Of a stretch of 64,000 nucleotides of DNA, positions 9,170-17,133 are shown piece by piece. The notes under the pieces are model-generated. The model had not been told where the DNA came from. It saw nothing but the letters and a program-made list of their open reading frames with translations, and ran no database searches. Each line of letters begins with the position of its first letter. Position 1 is the stretch's first letter. The stretch is from Salinimicrobium soli (GTDB lineage: Bacteria > Bacteroidota > Bacteroidia > Flavobacteriales > Flavobacteriaceae): NCBI RefSeq assembly GCF_048323655.1, contig NZ_JBLUWW010000002.1, positions 744,001 through 808,000 on the forward strand. Reading direction: 5' to 3'. The position numbers were made by a program, and so were the translations under genes.

Positions 9170-10432
9170 TCATAATCTCTTCAGCGGAAGAGAAATAGTA
9201 AATCGTGTGAATTCATTTTCCTTTGTACTCAAATTGATCCTGCCGTTGTGGTCTTTGATGATCCCTTTAGTGATACTTAAGCCCAAACCGGTTCCTTCCT
9301 TGGATTTTTTGGTTGTAAAAAAAGGCATCATGAGCTTGTCTTTTATCTCTTTAGGTACTCCCGGGCCATTGTCTTCGATACTGATGGTTACAGAATCTTC
9401 TTTTTGTAGGGTGCTGACGATCAACCTCGGAAGATATCTCACCTCTTCCAAGGTTTGACCTTTGTAGTTTCCTGCCTTAGCTAATTTCACCTGATCTGCC
9501 TGTAGCATATACTTTTCACGCATTGCATCAAAAGCGTTATTACAAAGGTTAAGAATGACCCGGCTGAAATCTTCCGGATTCAATTTGACTTCTTTAAGGG
9601 AAGGATCGAGATTGAATTGAATATTGACATTAATGGGGTTCCTGTTTGCTCTCATTCCGTGGAAAGCCAGGTTAACATACTCCCTAATGAGAACATTCAG
9701 ATCGGTAACTTCTTTGCTGCCCGATTCGCCTCTGGAATGCATGAGCATGGACCGCACGATTCTTTCTACCCTGCTGCTGTGCTCATGGATCTTTTTTAAA
9801 TTGACCTGAACATCCCGCAAAAGGTTCTCTGTTTCTTTGGATACTGAATCAGTTGATGAGCTTTCAAGGTTTTCAAAGACCTCTTCAATATATTCGGTAC
9901 TTAATTCTGAAAAATTATTGATGAAATTCAGCGGATTTTTGATCTCATGTGCGATTCCGGCTGAAAGCTGACCTAAACTGGCCAGTTTTTCCTGGTGCAG
10001 CACCTGCCCCTGCAATTTTTTTAAAGCTTCCCGGGATTCTGAAAGAGAAGAAGATAAGGAAGAAACATATTTGTTCAATTCCCTGTTTTGATCCTCGAGG
10101 CATGAATTATTTTCTCCTGACTTTATCCTGGAGACATTCTGAAAGTTTATTTTCCAATCCCCTTCATTCCAAACGGCAACAATAGTATTTCTAAAAACTG
10201 AAGCTTTGTCAGCAGCAGGTATAAAAATATCATCAACCAGCAGGGCAGAAGACAGGTCCTCATCAATTTTCTGACAGATGGTTTCTTTTTGCCATTTTTG
10301 ACTGGTCTTTTCTTTAGGAGCTTTTGCTGAAGAAGTTTTTTCAGCAGGGGTTTTCTTCAACAGGTCATTTGCCACCGCGGTGAGCGTTGCTTCATGCAGC
10401 GAATTTAGCTTTCCAAGCCGTATTTTTTTCAT
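9170..10432 (-). CDS. Soluble histidine kinase, partner of the receiver-cyclase
   Basis: A 420-aa kinase without membrane segments. Residues 1-110 form an unrecognised Lys-rich N-region, residues about 112-150 a coiled coil, and the H-box SLGQLSAGIAHEIKNPLNF places the phospho-acceptor at H162. The HATPase core shows LNLCNNAFDAM (N-box), IEDNGPGVP (G1) and FFTTKKSKEGTGLGLSI (F/G2). The same core recurs in five other kinases of this window. It lies 41 bases before the receiver-cyclase and heads the operon. The absence of a recognisable sensor domain suggests cytoplasmic input or partner proteins. Confidence 0.95.
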   Translation of the reverse strand: MKKIRLGKLNSLHEATLTAVANDLLKKTPAEKTSSAKAPKEKTSQKWQKETICQKIDEDLSSALLVDDIFIPAADKASVFRNTIVAVWNEGDWKINFQNVSRIKSGENNSCLEDQNRELNKYVSSLSSSLSESREALKKLQGQVLHQEKLASLGQLSAGIAHEIKNPLNFINNFSELSTEYIEEVFENLESSSTDSVSKETENLLRDVQVNLKKIHEHSSRVERIVRSMLMHSRGESGSKEVTDLNVLIREYVNLAFHGMRANRNPINVNIQFNLDPSLKEVKLNPEDFSRVILNLCNNAFDAMREKYMLQADQVKLAKAGNYKGQTLEEVRYLPRLIVSTLQKEDSVTISIEDNGPGVPKEIKDKLMMPFFTTKKSKEGTGLGLSITKGIIKDHNGRINLSTKENEFTRFTISLPLKRL

Positions 10433-10794
10433 TACCAGACCCGTTTGTGGGAATTAAGATACTAAATATAAATTTTCTTTAATAGGGAAAAACACAATTG
10501 AAGTGGTTCTTGCACTAAAAAGCTTCGATTCTCAGGAACCATAATTGATTGTACGATAGGTTTTGAGGTTAAAAGCATACAAACCTAAAAACCCAAATAA
10601 GAACCTTTTGGACGAAAAAAAGTTTTTTCGTCTTTAATTATTGGAGGTTTAATAGTATCTTAGGAGTCTTAATTACTGATTTTTAACATGTTACCGGCTT
10701 TTGACCCCCTCACTTATGCCGGTCTGTTTTTGACCAATTTCCCTTCACGGTCATTTTCTCCCCCTTTTAATTACTAACAATAAAACTGTGTGCT
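10433..10794. other. Intergenic region between divergent kinase and lipoprotein genes
   Basis: About 360 AT-rich bases holding the promoters of two divergent units. A 22-base palindrome lies at 10611-10632 (listed separately). The decamer TAGTATCTTA at 10653-10662 also occurs at 25858-25867 before the 137-aa gene of the same island. No open frame here codes for a convincing protein. Confidence 0.5.
10611..10632. promoter_or_regulatory. Perfect-stem palindrome upstream of signalling genes
   Basis: Ten-base arms GACGAAAAAA and TTTTTTCGTC are separated by AG. The stem is not followed by a T-run in either direction beyond its own arms, so a regulator site or hairpin is as likely as a terminator. 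It lies between the kinase operon and the lipoprotein/propeller-kinase unit. Confidence 0.4.
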
Positions 10795-12117
10795 ATGAAA
10801 AAGAAATTTTATTTCATGAGTGTATTAATTCTGGTGGGTGTTTTTATTAACGGATGTGAAGTGGAAGAAGATCCGGAGCTTCTAAATGTCAATCAAGATT
10901 CCTTGAATTTGGCTACATCTATTACAAGTAATGATGATGGCTACGTCAATTTTATGGAAGCCTTTGAGTCTGCCGATTTGAACGGATACACTATAGTCCT
11001 TGAAGATCACTTTTTTTCGGCAGATGGCTCTACCACCTTTGTATATTCCGTGGAGGGTACAGGAGCAACTGCTCAGCTGGATAGTTTTTATCTCGAGGTT
11101 CCGGAATGTGCAGGCACGGTACCTTCATGGAGTCCAACACAATCTTCCAAACTGGAAGATGGCAGGATCAAATGGAATAATTCGATCTCCAAAGATGGAA
11201 AAGAGGTTTTCACGATCACCTATGAAGGAGATATTTCCCTGGGTATTATTGATGTAACTGTAGTGCGTGGCGGTATAGAAACATCCACAAAAGTTCTGGG
11301 GCCATGTGCGGGGGTTTATACTATTTCGGGAAGTATATTTATTGATGCTAATAGTGATAAGACAAAGCAACCTTCAGAAACCGGGATAGGAGGATACACA
11401 ATTAATTTGGATCAGGGAGAGTATCATGCTGAAGTTCAAACCTCAGGGGATGGATCGTATTCTTTCGAAGTTTTGGAAGGCAGCTATACTGTTTCTGTAG
11501 GCAGTGACCTTTTAAATGACCAGAATTACACTGCTACCACAGTTGTATCTTACGATGTGGATGTCACAGGAGACGTAACAGGTAAAAATTTCGGCTACCA
11601 GGTAGAGGCGACTAAAATAACCGGGGAATTTAATAACGGTACTATTCCACTGGATACAGAGGACTATAAGTTTTGGATCCAACAAATAAAGAACGCCGGA
11701 AAAAATAATAGTGGATATTCTAAAGCCGATTTAAATAAGTTACTCAGCGATGTAGAGATGTATTTATTAGATGTTCCTTTCCAATTTGGAGGTAACAAGG
11801 CTAAAACAGCACTTGATATTCTGTCAAAACCAATTAAATCTGAACTTGACCTTTATTTACAACAATTACTTACTGCGGAATTGAATGTTAAGAGCGGTAG
11901 GGGAGCTTATAAAACAGTGGATGGAAAGCTTGTATTGAATGAAAGTTTTAACACTGCTTTAATGATCTATGCTGAGGCCAGAGCCTGTGAAGCATTGGGC
12001 AGTTGTCCTTCAGAGGAAGCTGCGGCAAGAACTCAGGCAACTACCAAGGCAACCAGATCCCTCTCAACCGATATTGTGTTGATCACCAGTTTTAATAATG
12101 GATCTGGAGGATTATAG
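10795..12117 (+). CDS. Secreted lipoprotein with SdrD B-like domain
   Basis: A 440-aa protein with an N-terminal lipoprotein signal (hydrophobic VLILVGVF then INGC, lipid-modified C21). Residues about 30-175 are an unrecognised beta-rich domain. Residues about 180-275 (SGSIFIDANSDKTKQPSET, then GDGSYSFEVLEGSYTVSV) resemble the SdrD B-like/prealbumin fold with a Ca-binding DxNxD pattern. The C-terminal 165 residues are helical, Ala- and Thr-rich and unknown. It lies 25 bases before the propeller kinase gene on the same strand, so it could be an outer-membrane or periplasmic partner of that sensor; this is inference. Confidence 0.85.
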   Translation: MKKKFYFMSVLILVGVFINGCEVEEDPELLNVNQDSLNLATSITSNDDGYVNFMEAFESADLNGYTIVLEDHFFSADGSTTFVYSVEGTGATAQLDSFYLEVPECAGTVPSWSPTQSSKLEDGRIKWNNSISKDGKEVFTITYEGDISLGIIDVTVVRGGIETSTKVLGPCAGVYTISGSIFIDANSDKTKQPSETGIGGYTINLDQGEYHAEVQTSGDGSYSFEVLEGSYTVSVGSDLLNDQNYTATTVVSYDVDVTGDVTGKNFGYQVEATKITGEFNNGTIPLDTEDYKFWIQQIKNAGKNNSGYSKADLNKLLSDVEMYLLDVPFQFGGNKAKTALDILSKPIKSELDLYLQQLLTAELNVKSGRGAYKTVDGKLVLNESFNTALMIYAEARACEALGSCPSEEAAARTQATTKATRSLSTDIVLITSFNNGSGGL

Positions 12118-12142
12118 AGTTATAAGAAATTGAAAATTCAGT

Positions 12143-15100
12143 ATGATGAAACTGAAGTTCCTGTTATATGGAATGATAATTTTTATGGTAATGGGTAGGG
12201 GAAATTCTCAGGAGCTTCCCCTTACTCATTTTACCAGTGTAAGTGAAGTCAATCCGCTTCCCTCGGCACTGGTGACCCAGGTTTATCAGGACAAAGAAGG
12301 TTTTATCTGGTTCTCTAATTTTAGTTCCGGGGTGGTTCGGCATGACGGAGTTGGAATGGATCTTTATGATCAGGAGGACGGACTGCGGGATCACAACGTG
12401 TGGCAACTCATTGAAGATGCAAATGGGTATTTATGGGTTTCTTCGAATTCCGGACTTGTGGTTTCAGAGGAACCTTTACCTGCTTATAGGAATGGAAAAC
12501 GCGTTCATTTTACTGCTAATCCGGCAGAGGTTTCTCTAACTGATGAAGCTATTTTTCACAATCAGCAAATGGCCGCTGATACCTCAGGCAATCTCTACGT
12601 AGGGACCGCTTCAAGTGGTATTTTGAGATACTATTCAGGTAAGGATAAAAAGTTCAACGTAGACACCCTGTTTACTAATTTTGGGGGACCAGAAAACAAG
12701 GCGGTAACCTCTATAATTATTGGCTCTTCCGGAAAAGTGATCGCAGGTCTTGAGGGCGGGAAGATCGCATCGTTCCGGAATGGTAAAGCAGCTATCTTTT
12801 TTGATCCGGGAGAGGGAAAATCAGAAGAGGATTTTTATTCAGTCTTTGAAGATGAAGCCGGAAAGATATGGGCCTATAGCCAAAATGGAAATATTCTAAT
12901 GTTCAGGTCTGAAAAATCAGTGCCTGAAATAGTTTATTCCGGTCCTCCTTCCAATGTCAACAGGTTAGCGAAAGTGTCTAACGGAGAAATGTTTGCTAAT
13001 AGCGGCGAAGCCGGAATTATTCGCTTAGATGGGAATTCAGGAAAAGTGAAAGGTACTTACACCCGCAAAAATGGTCTTTTAAGCAATAATGTTTACAGTG
13101 TTCTTGAAGACAGGGAAGGAAACATCTGGATTGCACAGTCTGGCGGAGTTTCCAAATTACGATACAATTTCAGGGCTTTTGAAAGTTATACCGCCCGTTC
13201 GGTCATGGGGGAGACCCCGGTTTTGTCCTCAGGCTCTGTTAATGCAGTTTTTTTACCACACAAAGATTCTATACCCGGAAGGTTCTGGATAGGAACAGAG
13301 GAAGGAGTTACTGTGGTAAATGAAAAGGGGGAATCTCAATTCATCAGGCAAACTGACGGGCTGGTTTCCGATTGGGTGAACGGTATTACATCCGATGCAC
13401 AGGGACGGGTATGGATAGCCACTACTCAGGGTGTCAACGGTATAATCTTCAAGGAGGGGAAATACCCGGGAACTTCTTCGGCGTCTTCAGAAATAGAAAT
13501 TTTCGGAAAACCTGCACGAATAGTTGAACTTAAAGAAAGTCCGCCTTCTATTGCTTCAGAAAACCTGGTCTTTTACAGTCAGAAAAACAACAAACCAATT
13601 ATTTCCAGTTGGTTTCCCGGCGTAAGAAGCGTTTTTGGCGTAAGGGGAGAAGAAGCTTTTGGTTTTAATCCTGAGTTCGGCTTGCCACCCACAATATACC
13701 ACGCTGTGGCGGTTGATAATGAGGGCAGAATCTGGGTAGGCACACGGGATAAGGGGCTTTTTAGGAGCAAAGGCAGGGTCAATATTGAAAATCTGACTGA
13801 AATGAAAGCAAAAGAAGGTCAGGATCCCTTTTTTGAGCAGGTATGGTCGGTAGATAATGGCGCCCCCGGAAATCAAATAGAAAAACTCCTTTTCCATGAT
13901 GGGAAAATATGGATTGGTACTCCTGAAGGTCTGTATGCAATGGGAGTAGAGGATCAAAAAATTAAGACTGCTATTACCGCAGATGACGGAATGCCCTGGA
14001 GCAATGCAGTGAGTTTTGCACTATCTCCGGTTAGCGGCAATTTGTGGGTAGGTACTAATGGTGGCCTGGCAGAAGTAGATCCTTCCAGTGGAAAGGTGTT
14101 AAGGACTGTGACCCGGCACGATGGCCTCGTTGATAACGAAGTATGGCTGTATGGATCTGTTAAGATAAACGAAGAGGGAGAAGTATTTTACGGTACTTCT
14201 GAAGGAATTACCATTTACAATCCAGAACTGGATGTTCCTAATAAGGTTCCTCCAGTGTTACATCTTGATCTGGCTGATATTTCCTATAAATCTGATAGCC
14301 GAAATGAAGCTGCTTTTGAATATGTAGCTCTCAGCTTTGCGAATGTTCCTGAAGTTAAATATCGCACCCGTCTTTTAGGATATGACAGTAAATGGTCTGA
14401 ACCAACTTCCGAAAGGAAGATACGTTTCACAAACCTGTCTGCTTATTTGTGGCCTAAGGAATACACTTTGGAAATAATGGCAGAAAATGGGAGCGGCGTA
14501 TTTTCTGAAGCTCCTCTGCAATACAAATTTGAGGTGGAACCGGTATGGTGGCTAAAATGGTGGGCCTTCCTAGGTTATCTCATCATTTTTACTACTTTAA
14601 TTTTTATTGTAGACAGGGTCCAGCGATCACGACTTATAAAAAAGGAGAGGGACCGCTCCAGGCTTTATGAAGCACAGTTAAAAGCAGAAACCGCAACAGC
14701 AAGATCGAACGCAGCCGAAGCGCAGGCCAAAGCTCTGCAGGCAGAAAATGAGAAAAAAGAGGTGGAACTTGAAAAAGCACATCAACTGCAAAAAGCCTAT
14801 GATGAACTAAAGGCTGCTCAAAATCAGGTAGTGCAGGCTGAAAAAATGGCTTCTCTGGGAAGACTTGCTACCGGAATAGCTCACGAGATCAAGAATCCGT
14901 TGAACTTCATTAACAACTTTGCCGAACTTTCTTCAGAATTAGTTGGGGAACTTATGGAGGCATGGAAAAAAGGCAGTAGTGATATTGATGATATCATGAG
15001 GGACCTTAAACAAAATACCACCAAGATCGAAGAACATGGAAAACGTGCAGATGCTATTGTGCGCTCTATGATGCAACACGCAAGAGGTGGTAAATCTACC

Positions 15101-15634
15101 TTTGAGGATCTTGACATTAATGAGCTTATAGAAAAATATGCTGCCCTGGCATATCACGGCAAGTGTGCCCAAAATCCCGATTTTCGGGCCAGCCTAAGAA
15201 AAGATCTGGATCCTGAAATTGGGCCAGTACGTATAATGGGGCAGGAGATAGGTCAGGTTTTACTCAACCTGATCGGCAATTCCCTGGACGCCGTATGGGA
15301 AAAGAAACTGCGGATAGGTGAAGGATATGATCCCGAAGTAGTAATTTCCACCCGGCCGGAAGGGGAACATGTGGAAGTCAGAGTTAGTGATAACGGACCC
15401 GGAATTCCAAAAGATATCCATGAAAAGATATTTGAACCTTTCTTTACCACCAAGCCTACCGGGGAGGGCACAGGCTTGGGCCTTAGTTTAAGTTATACCA
15501 TAATCACGCAGGGACATAATGGTTCTCTGCGGCTAATAGAAGATAAAGAAGAGGGAGCAACCTTCGTTATCACACTTCCCTTATTAAAGGGGCAGGAAAA
15601 GGAGAAGGTAGTGCGTAAAAGCCAACAGCTATAA
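12143..15634 (+). CDS. Histidine kinase with two-component-regulator beta-propeller
   Basis: A 1,163-aa membrane kinase. A signal peptide precedes a large periplasmic region of propeller repeats (about 30-700; DKEGFIWFSNFSSG, EDREGNIWIAQSGG, GKIWIGTPEG), a Y_Y_Y domain (about 715-795), one transmembrane helix (about 805-825) and a long Ala/Glu-rich coiled coil. The H-box LATGIAHEIKNPLNF has H914, and a HATPase domain ends the protein. Unlike classical hybrid two-component systems of Bacteroidota, it has no receiver and no AraC-type output. Propellers of this kind often sense glycans or periplasmic ligands. Its stop overlaps that of the lone receiver gene on the other strand. Confidence 0.95.
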   Translation: MMKLKFLLYGMIIFMVMGRGNSQELPLTHFTSVSEVNPLPSALVTQVYQDKEGFIWFSNFSSGVVRHDGVGMDLYDQEDGLRDHNVWQLIEDANGYLWVSSNSGLVVSEEPLPAYRNGKRVHFTANPAEVSLTDEAIFHNQQMAADTSGNLYVGTASSGILRYYSGKDKKFNVDTLFTNFGGPENKAVTSIIIGSSGKVIAGLEGGKIASFRNGKAAIFFDPGEGKSEEDFYSVFEDEAGKIWAYSQNGNILMFRSEKSVPEIVYSGPPSNVNRLAKVSNGEMFANSGEAGIIRLDGNSGKVKGTYTRKNGLLSNNVYSVLEDREGNIWIAQSGGVSKLRYNFRAFESYTARSVMGETPVLSSGSVNAVFLPHKDSIPGRFWIGTEEGVTVVNEKGESQFIRQTDGLVSDWVNGITSDAQGRVWIATTQGVNGIIFKEGKYPGTSSASSEIEIFGKPARIVELKESPPSIASENLVFYSQKNNKPIISSWFPGVRSVFGVRGEEAFGFNPEFGLPPTIYHAVAVDNEGRIWVGTRDKGLFRSKGRVNIENLTEMKAKEGQDPFFEQVWSVDNGAPGNQIEKLLFHDGKIWIGTPEGLYAMGVEDQKIKTAITADDGMPWSNAVSFALSPVSGNLWVGTNGGLAEVDPSSGKVLRTVTRHDGLVDNEVWLYGSVKINEEGEVFYGTSEGITIYNPELDVPNKVPPVLHLDLADISYKSDSRNEAAFEYVALSFANVPEVKYRTRLLGYDSKWSEPTSERKIRFTNLSAYLWPKEYTLEIMAENGSGVFSEAPLQYKFEVEPVWWLKWWAFLGYLIIFTTLIFIVDRVQRSRLIKKERDRSRLYEAQLKAETATARSNAAEAQAKALQAENEKKEVELEKAHQLQKAYDELKAAQNQVVQAEKMASLGRLATGIAHEIKNPLNFINNFAELSSELVGELMEAWKKGSSDIDDIMRDLKQNTTKIEEHGKRADAIVRSMMQHARGGKSTFEDLDINELIEKYAALAYHGKCAQNPDFRASLRKDLDPEIGPVRIMGQEIGQVLLNLIGNSLDAVWEKKLRIGEGYDPEVVISTRPEGEHVEVRVSDNGPGIPKDIHEKIFEPFFTTKPTGEGTGLGLSLSYTIITQGHNGSLRLIEDKEEGATFVITLPLLKGQEKEKVVRKSQQL

Positions 15635-16000
15635 ATAATTTCGGATCTCCTGTTTAAGGGAAACAAAATCAATAGGTTTGGTAAAAAATTCCTTCGCCCC
15701 CGAATTAATAGCCTTATTATAATTCTCGGTATCTCCATACGCAGAGATCATACTGACTTTGATCTGGGGGAACTTCTTTATTATTATTTCAAGCAGTTCC
15801 AGACCGGTCATGCCGGGCATATTTATATCAGAAAAAACGTATACCACATTGGGAGGATCAGACTCTTCCAGGATCTGTAAAGCCTCTTTTCCTGAAAAAG
15901 CAAATACCAGCTCTAAATTTTCATTCTTTGTTTCTTTTCTAAATTTTTGACGGAAAAGCATTTCTACATCTTTCTCATCATCTACTATAAGTATTTTCAT
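15629..16000 (-). CDS. Stand-alone response regulator receiver
   Basis: A 123-aa single-domain receiver. D7/D8 form the acidic pocket, D58 (SDINMPGMTG) is the phospho-acceptor, and SAYGD and KPID complete the switch residues. There is no output domain, so it must act by protein contact or as a phosphate shuttle or sink. It is the last gene of a five-gene operon holding four kinases and starts 10 bases after the soluble kinase. It is clearly related to the receiver of the receiver-cyclase at 8073-9128; both begin with a VDDExDxE...QKFR pattern. Confidence 0.96.
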   Translation of the reverse strand: MKILIVDDEKDVEMLFRQKFRKETKNENLELVFAFSGKEALQILEESDPPNVVYVFSDINMPGMTGLELLEIIIKKFPQIKVSMISAYGDTENYNKAINSGAKEFFTKPIDFVSLKQEIRNYL

Positions 16001-16010
16001 ATCAAGATTT

Positions 16011-17081
16011 TTAAGCTATGTTGAGTATTATTTTAAAGCGAGCATACTCTCCTTCTACAGATTCAATTTTGAAGATACCGCCATGGGTCTTAATGATGTC
16101 ATGGGATATGCTTAATCCCAATCCGGTTCCTTCCACTCCTTTTTTAGTAGTGAAAAAGGGCATTAAGAGTTTATCTCTTATTTCTTCAGGGATACCTGGT
16201 CCGTTATCCTCAAACTCAATAAGTACTTTATCCTGTTCCGCGAGAGTTTTTACCCGTAGCTTTGGTAAGTAGCCTTTTTCGGAGGTTTGAACTTTTTCCC
16301 TCATGGCATCAAAAGCATTCTTACAGAGATTGAGAATAACCCTGCTAAAACTCTCGGGATTCAGCATGACCTCTTTAAGTTCCTTATCCAGTTGCAAATC
16401 AATAGTGACATTGATAGGATCATTGTTCGCGCGCATTCCATGAAATGCAAGGTTGACATATTCTTTGATCAGGGCATTGAGATCAACCGGTTCCATGGCT
16501 CCGCTTCCTCCACGACTGTGTAGAAGCATGGATTTTACAATAGAATGGGCCCTGGTACCGTGATTATGGATTAGGTTGAGGTTCCTTCGAATATCATTTA
16601 AGAGATCAGAAATTTCCTCATGCCGTTCATCTTTTTGTATTTTATTGAGCAGCTGGTGGATCTCATTAATATATTCCACGCTCAATTCTGAAAAGTTGGT
16701 AATAAAATTCAGAGGATTCTTTATTTCATGAGCGATACCTGCAGTCAACTGGCCCAGACTTGATAGTTTTTCCTGTTCAATAAGTTGCTCCTGTGCAGCC
16801 AGCATCATTTCCCTGCAGTCGGCAAGGGCAGTTGAAGTCTTTGTCAACTCTAATTGTAGATCTGCATTGTTCCTTGAAGATCTATTTCCTTTTTTTAAAG
16901 ATTCAGAGGGGGAGGTGACATGCAAATTAGTTACCTGCCAGGATTCCCTTAGCTTTCTAATATCTATCTGCAACCGTAATTCTTCAGCCATTTCAAGATC
17001 GGAGATCATCAGATCCTTAAAAAGAGCTTTTTGAACTACTGCACTAATAGACTCCAGCTGGTCTGTTTTTTTTGTCTTCAT
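16011..17081 (-). CDS. Soluble histidine kinase, partner of the lone receiver
   Basis: A 356-aa kinase without membrane segments. Residues 1-70 are an unrecognised N-region, about 72-105 a coiled coil, then H-box LTAGIAHEIKNPLNF with H118, N-box LNLCKNAFDAM, G1 FEDNGPGIP and F/G2 FFTTKKGVEGTGLGLSI. The layout is the same as in the kinase at 9170-10432, and both are directly followed by a receiver gene, so these two kinase-receiver pairs look like paralogous modules. The membrane kinases upstream may signal through the same receiver. No sensor domain is recognisable. Confidence 0.95.
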   Translation of the reverse strand: MKTKKTDQLESISAVVQKALFKDLMISDLEMAEELRLQIDIRKLRESWQVTNLHVTSPSESLKKGNRSSRNNADLQLELTKTSTALADCREMMLAAQEQLIEQEKLSSLGQLTAGIAHEIKNPLNFITNFSELSVEYINEIHQLLNKIQKDERHEEISDLLNDIRRNLNLIHNHGTRAHSIVKSMLLHSRGGSGAMEPVDLNALIKEYVNLAFHGMRANNDPINVTIDLQLDKELKEVMLNPESFSRVILNLCKNAFDAMREKVQTSEKGYLPKLRVKTLAEQDKVLIEFEDNGPGIPEEIRDKLLMPFFTTKKGVEGTGLGLSISHDIIKTHGGIFKIESVEGEYARFKIILNIA

Positions 17082-17133
17082 CCAATCCCGGGCTAAAAAG
17101 AATTAAATTACTGAAAAAAAAGCACATAACACT

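Noticed and set aside
13556..13957. Minus-strand frame inside the propeller kinase
   Set aside because: It is a shadow of the real coding frame, without any recognisable domain.
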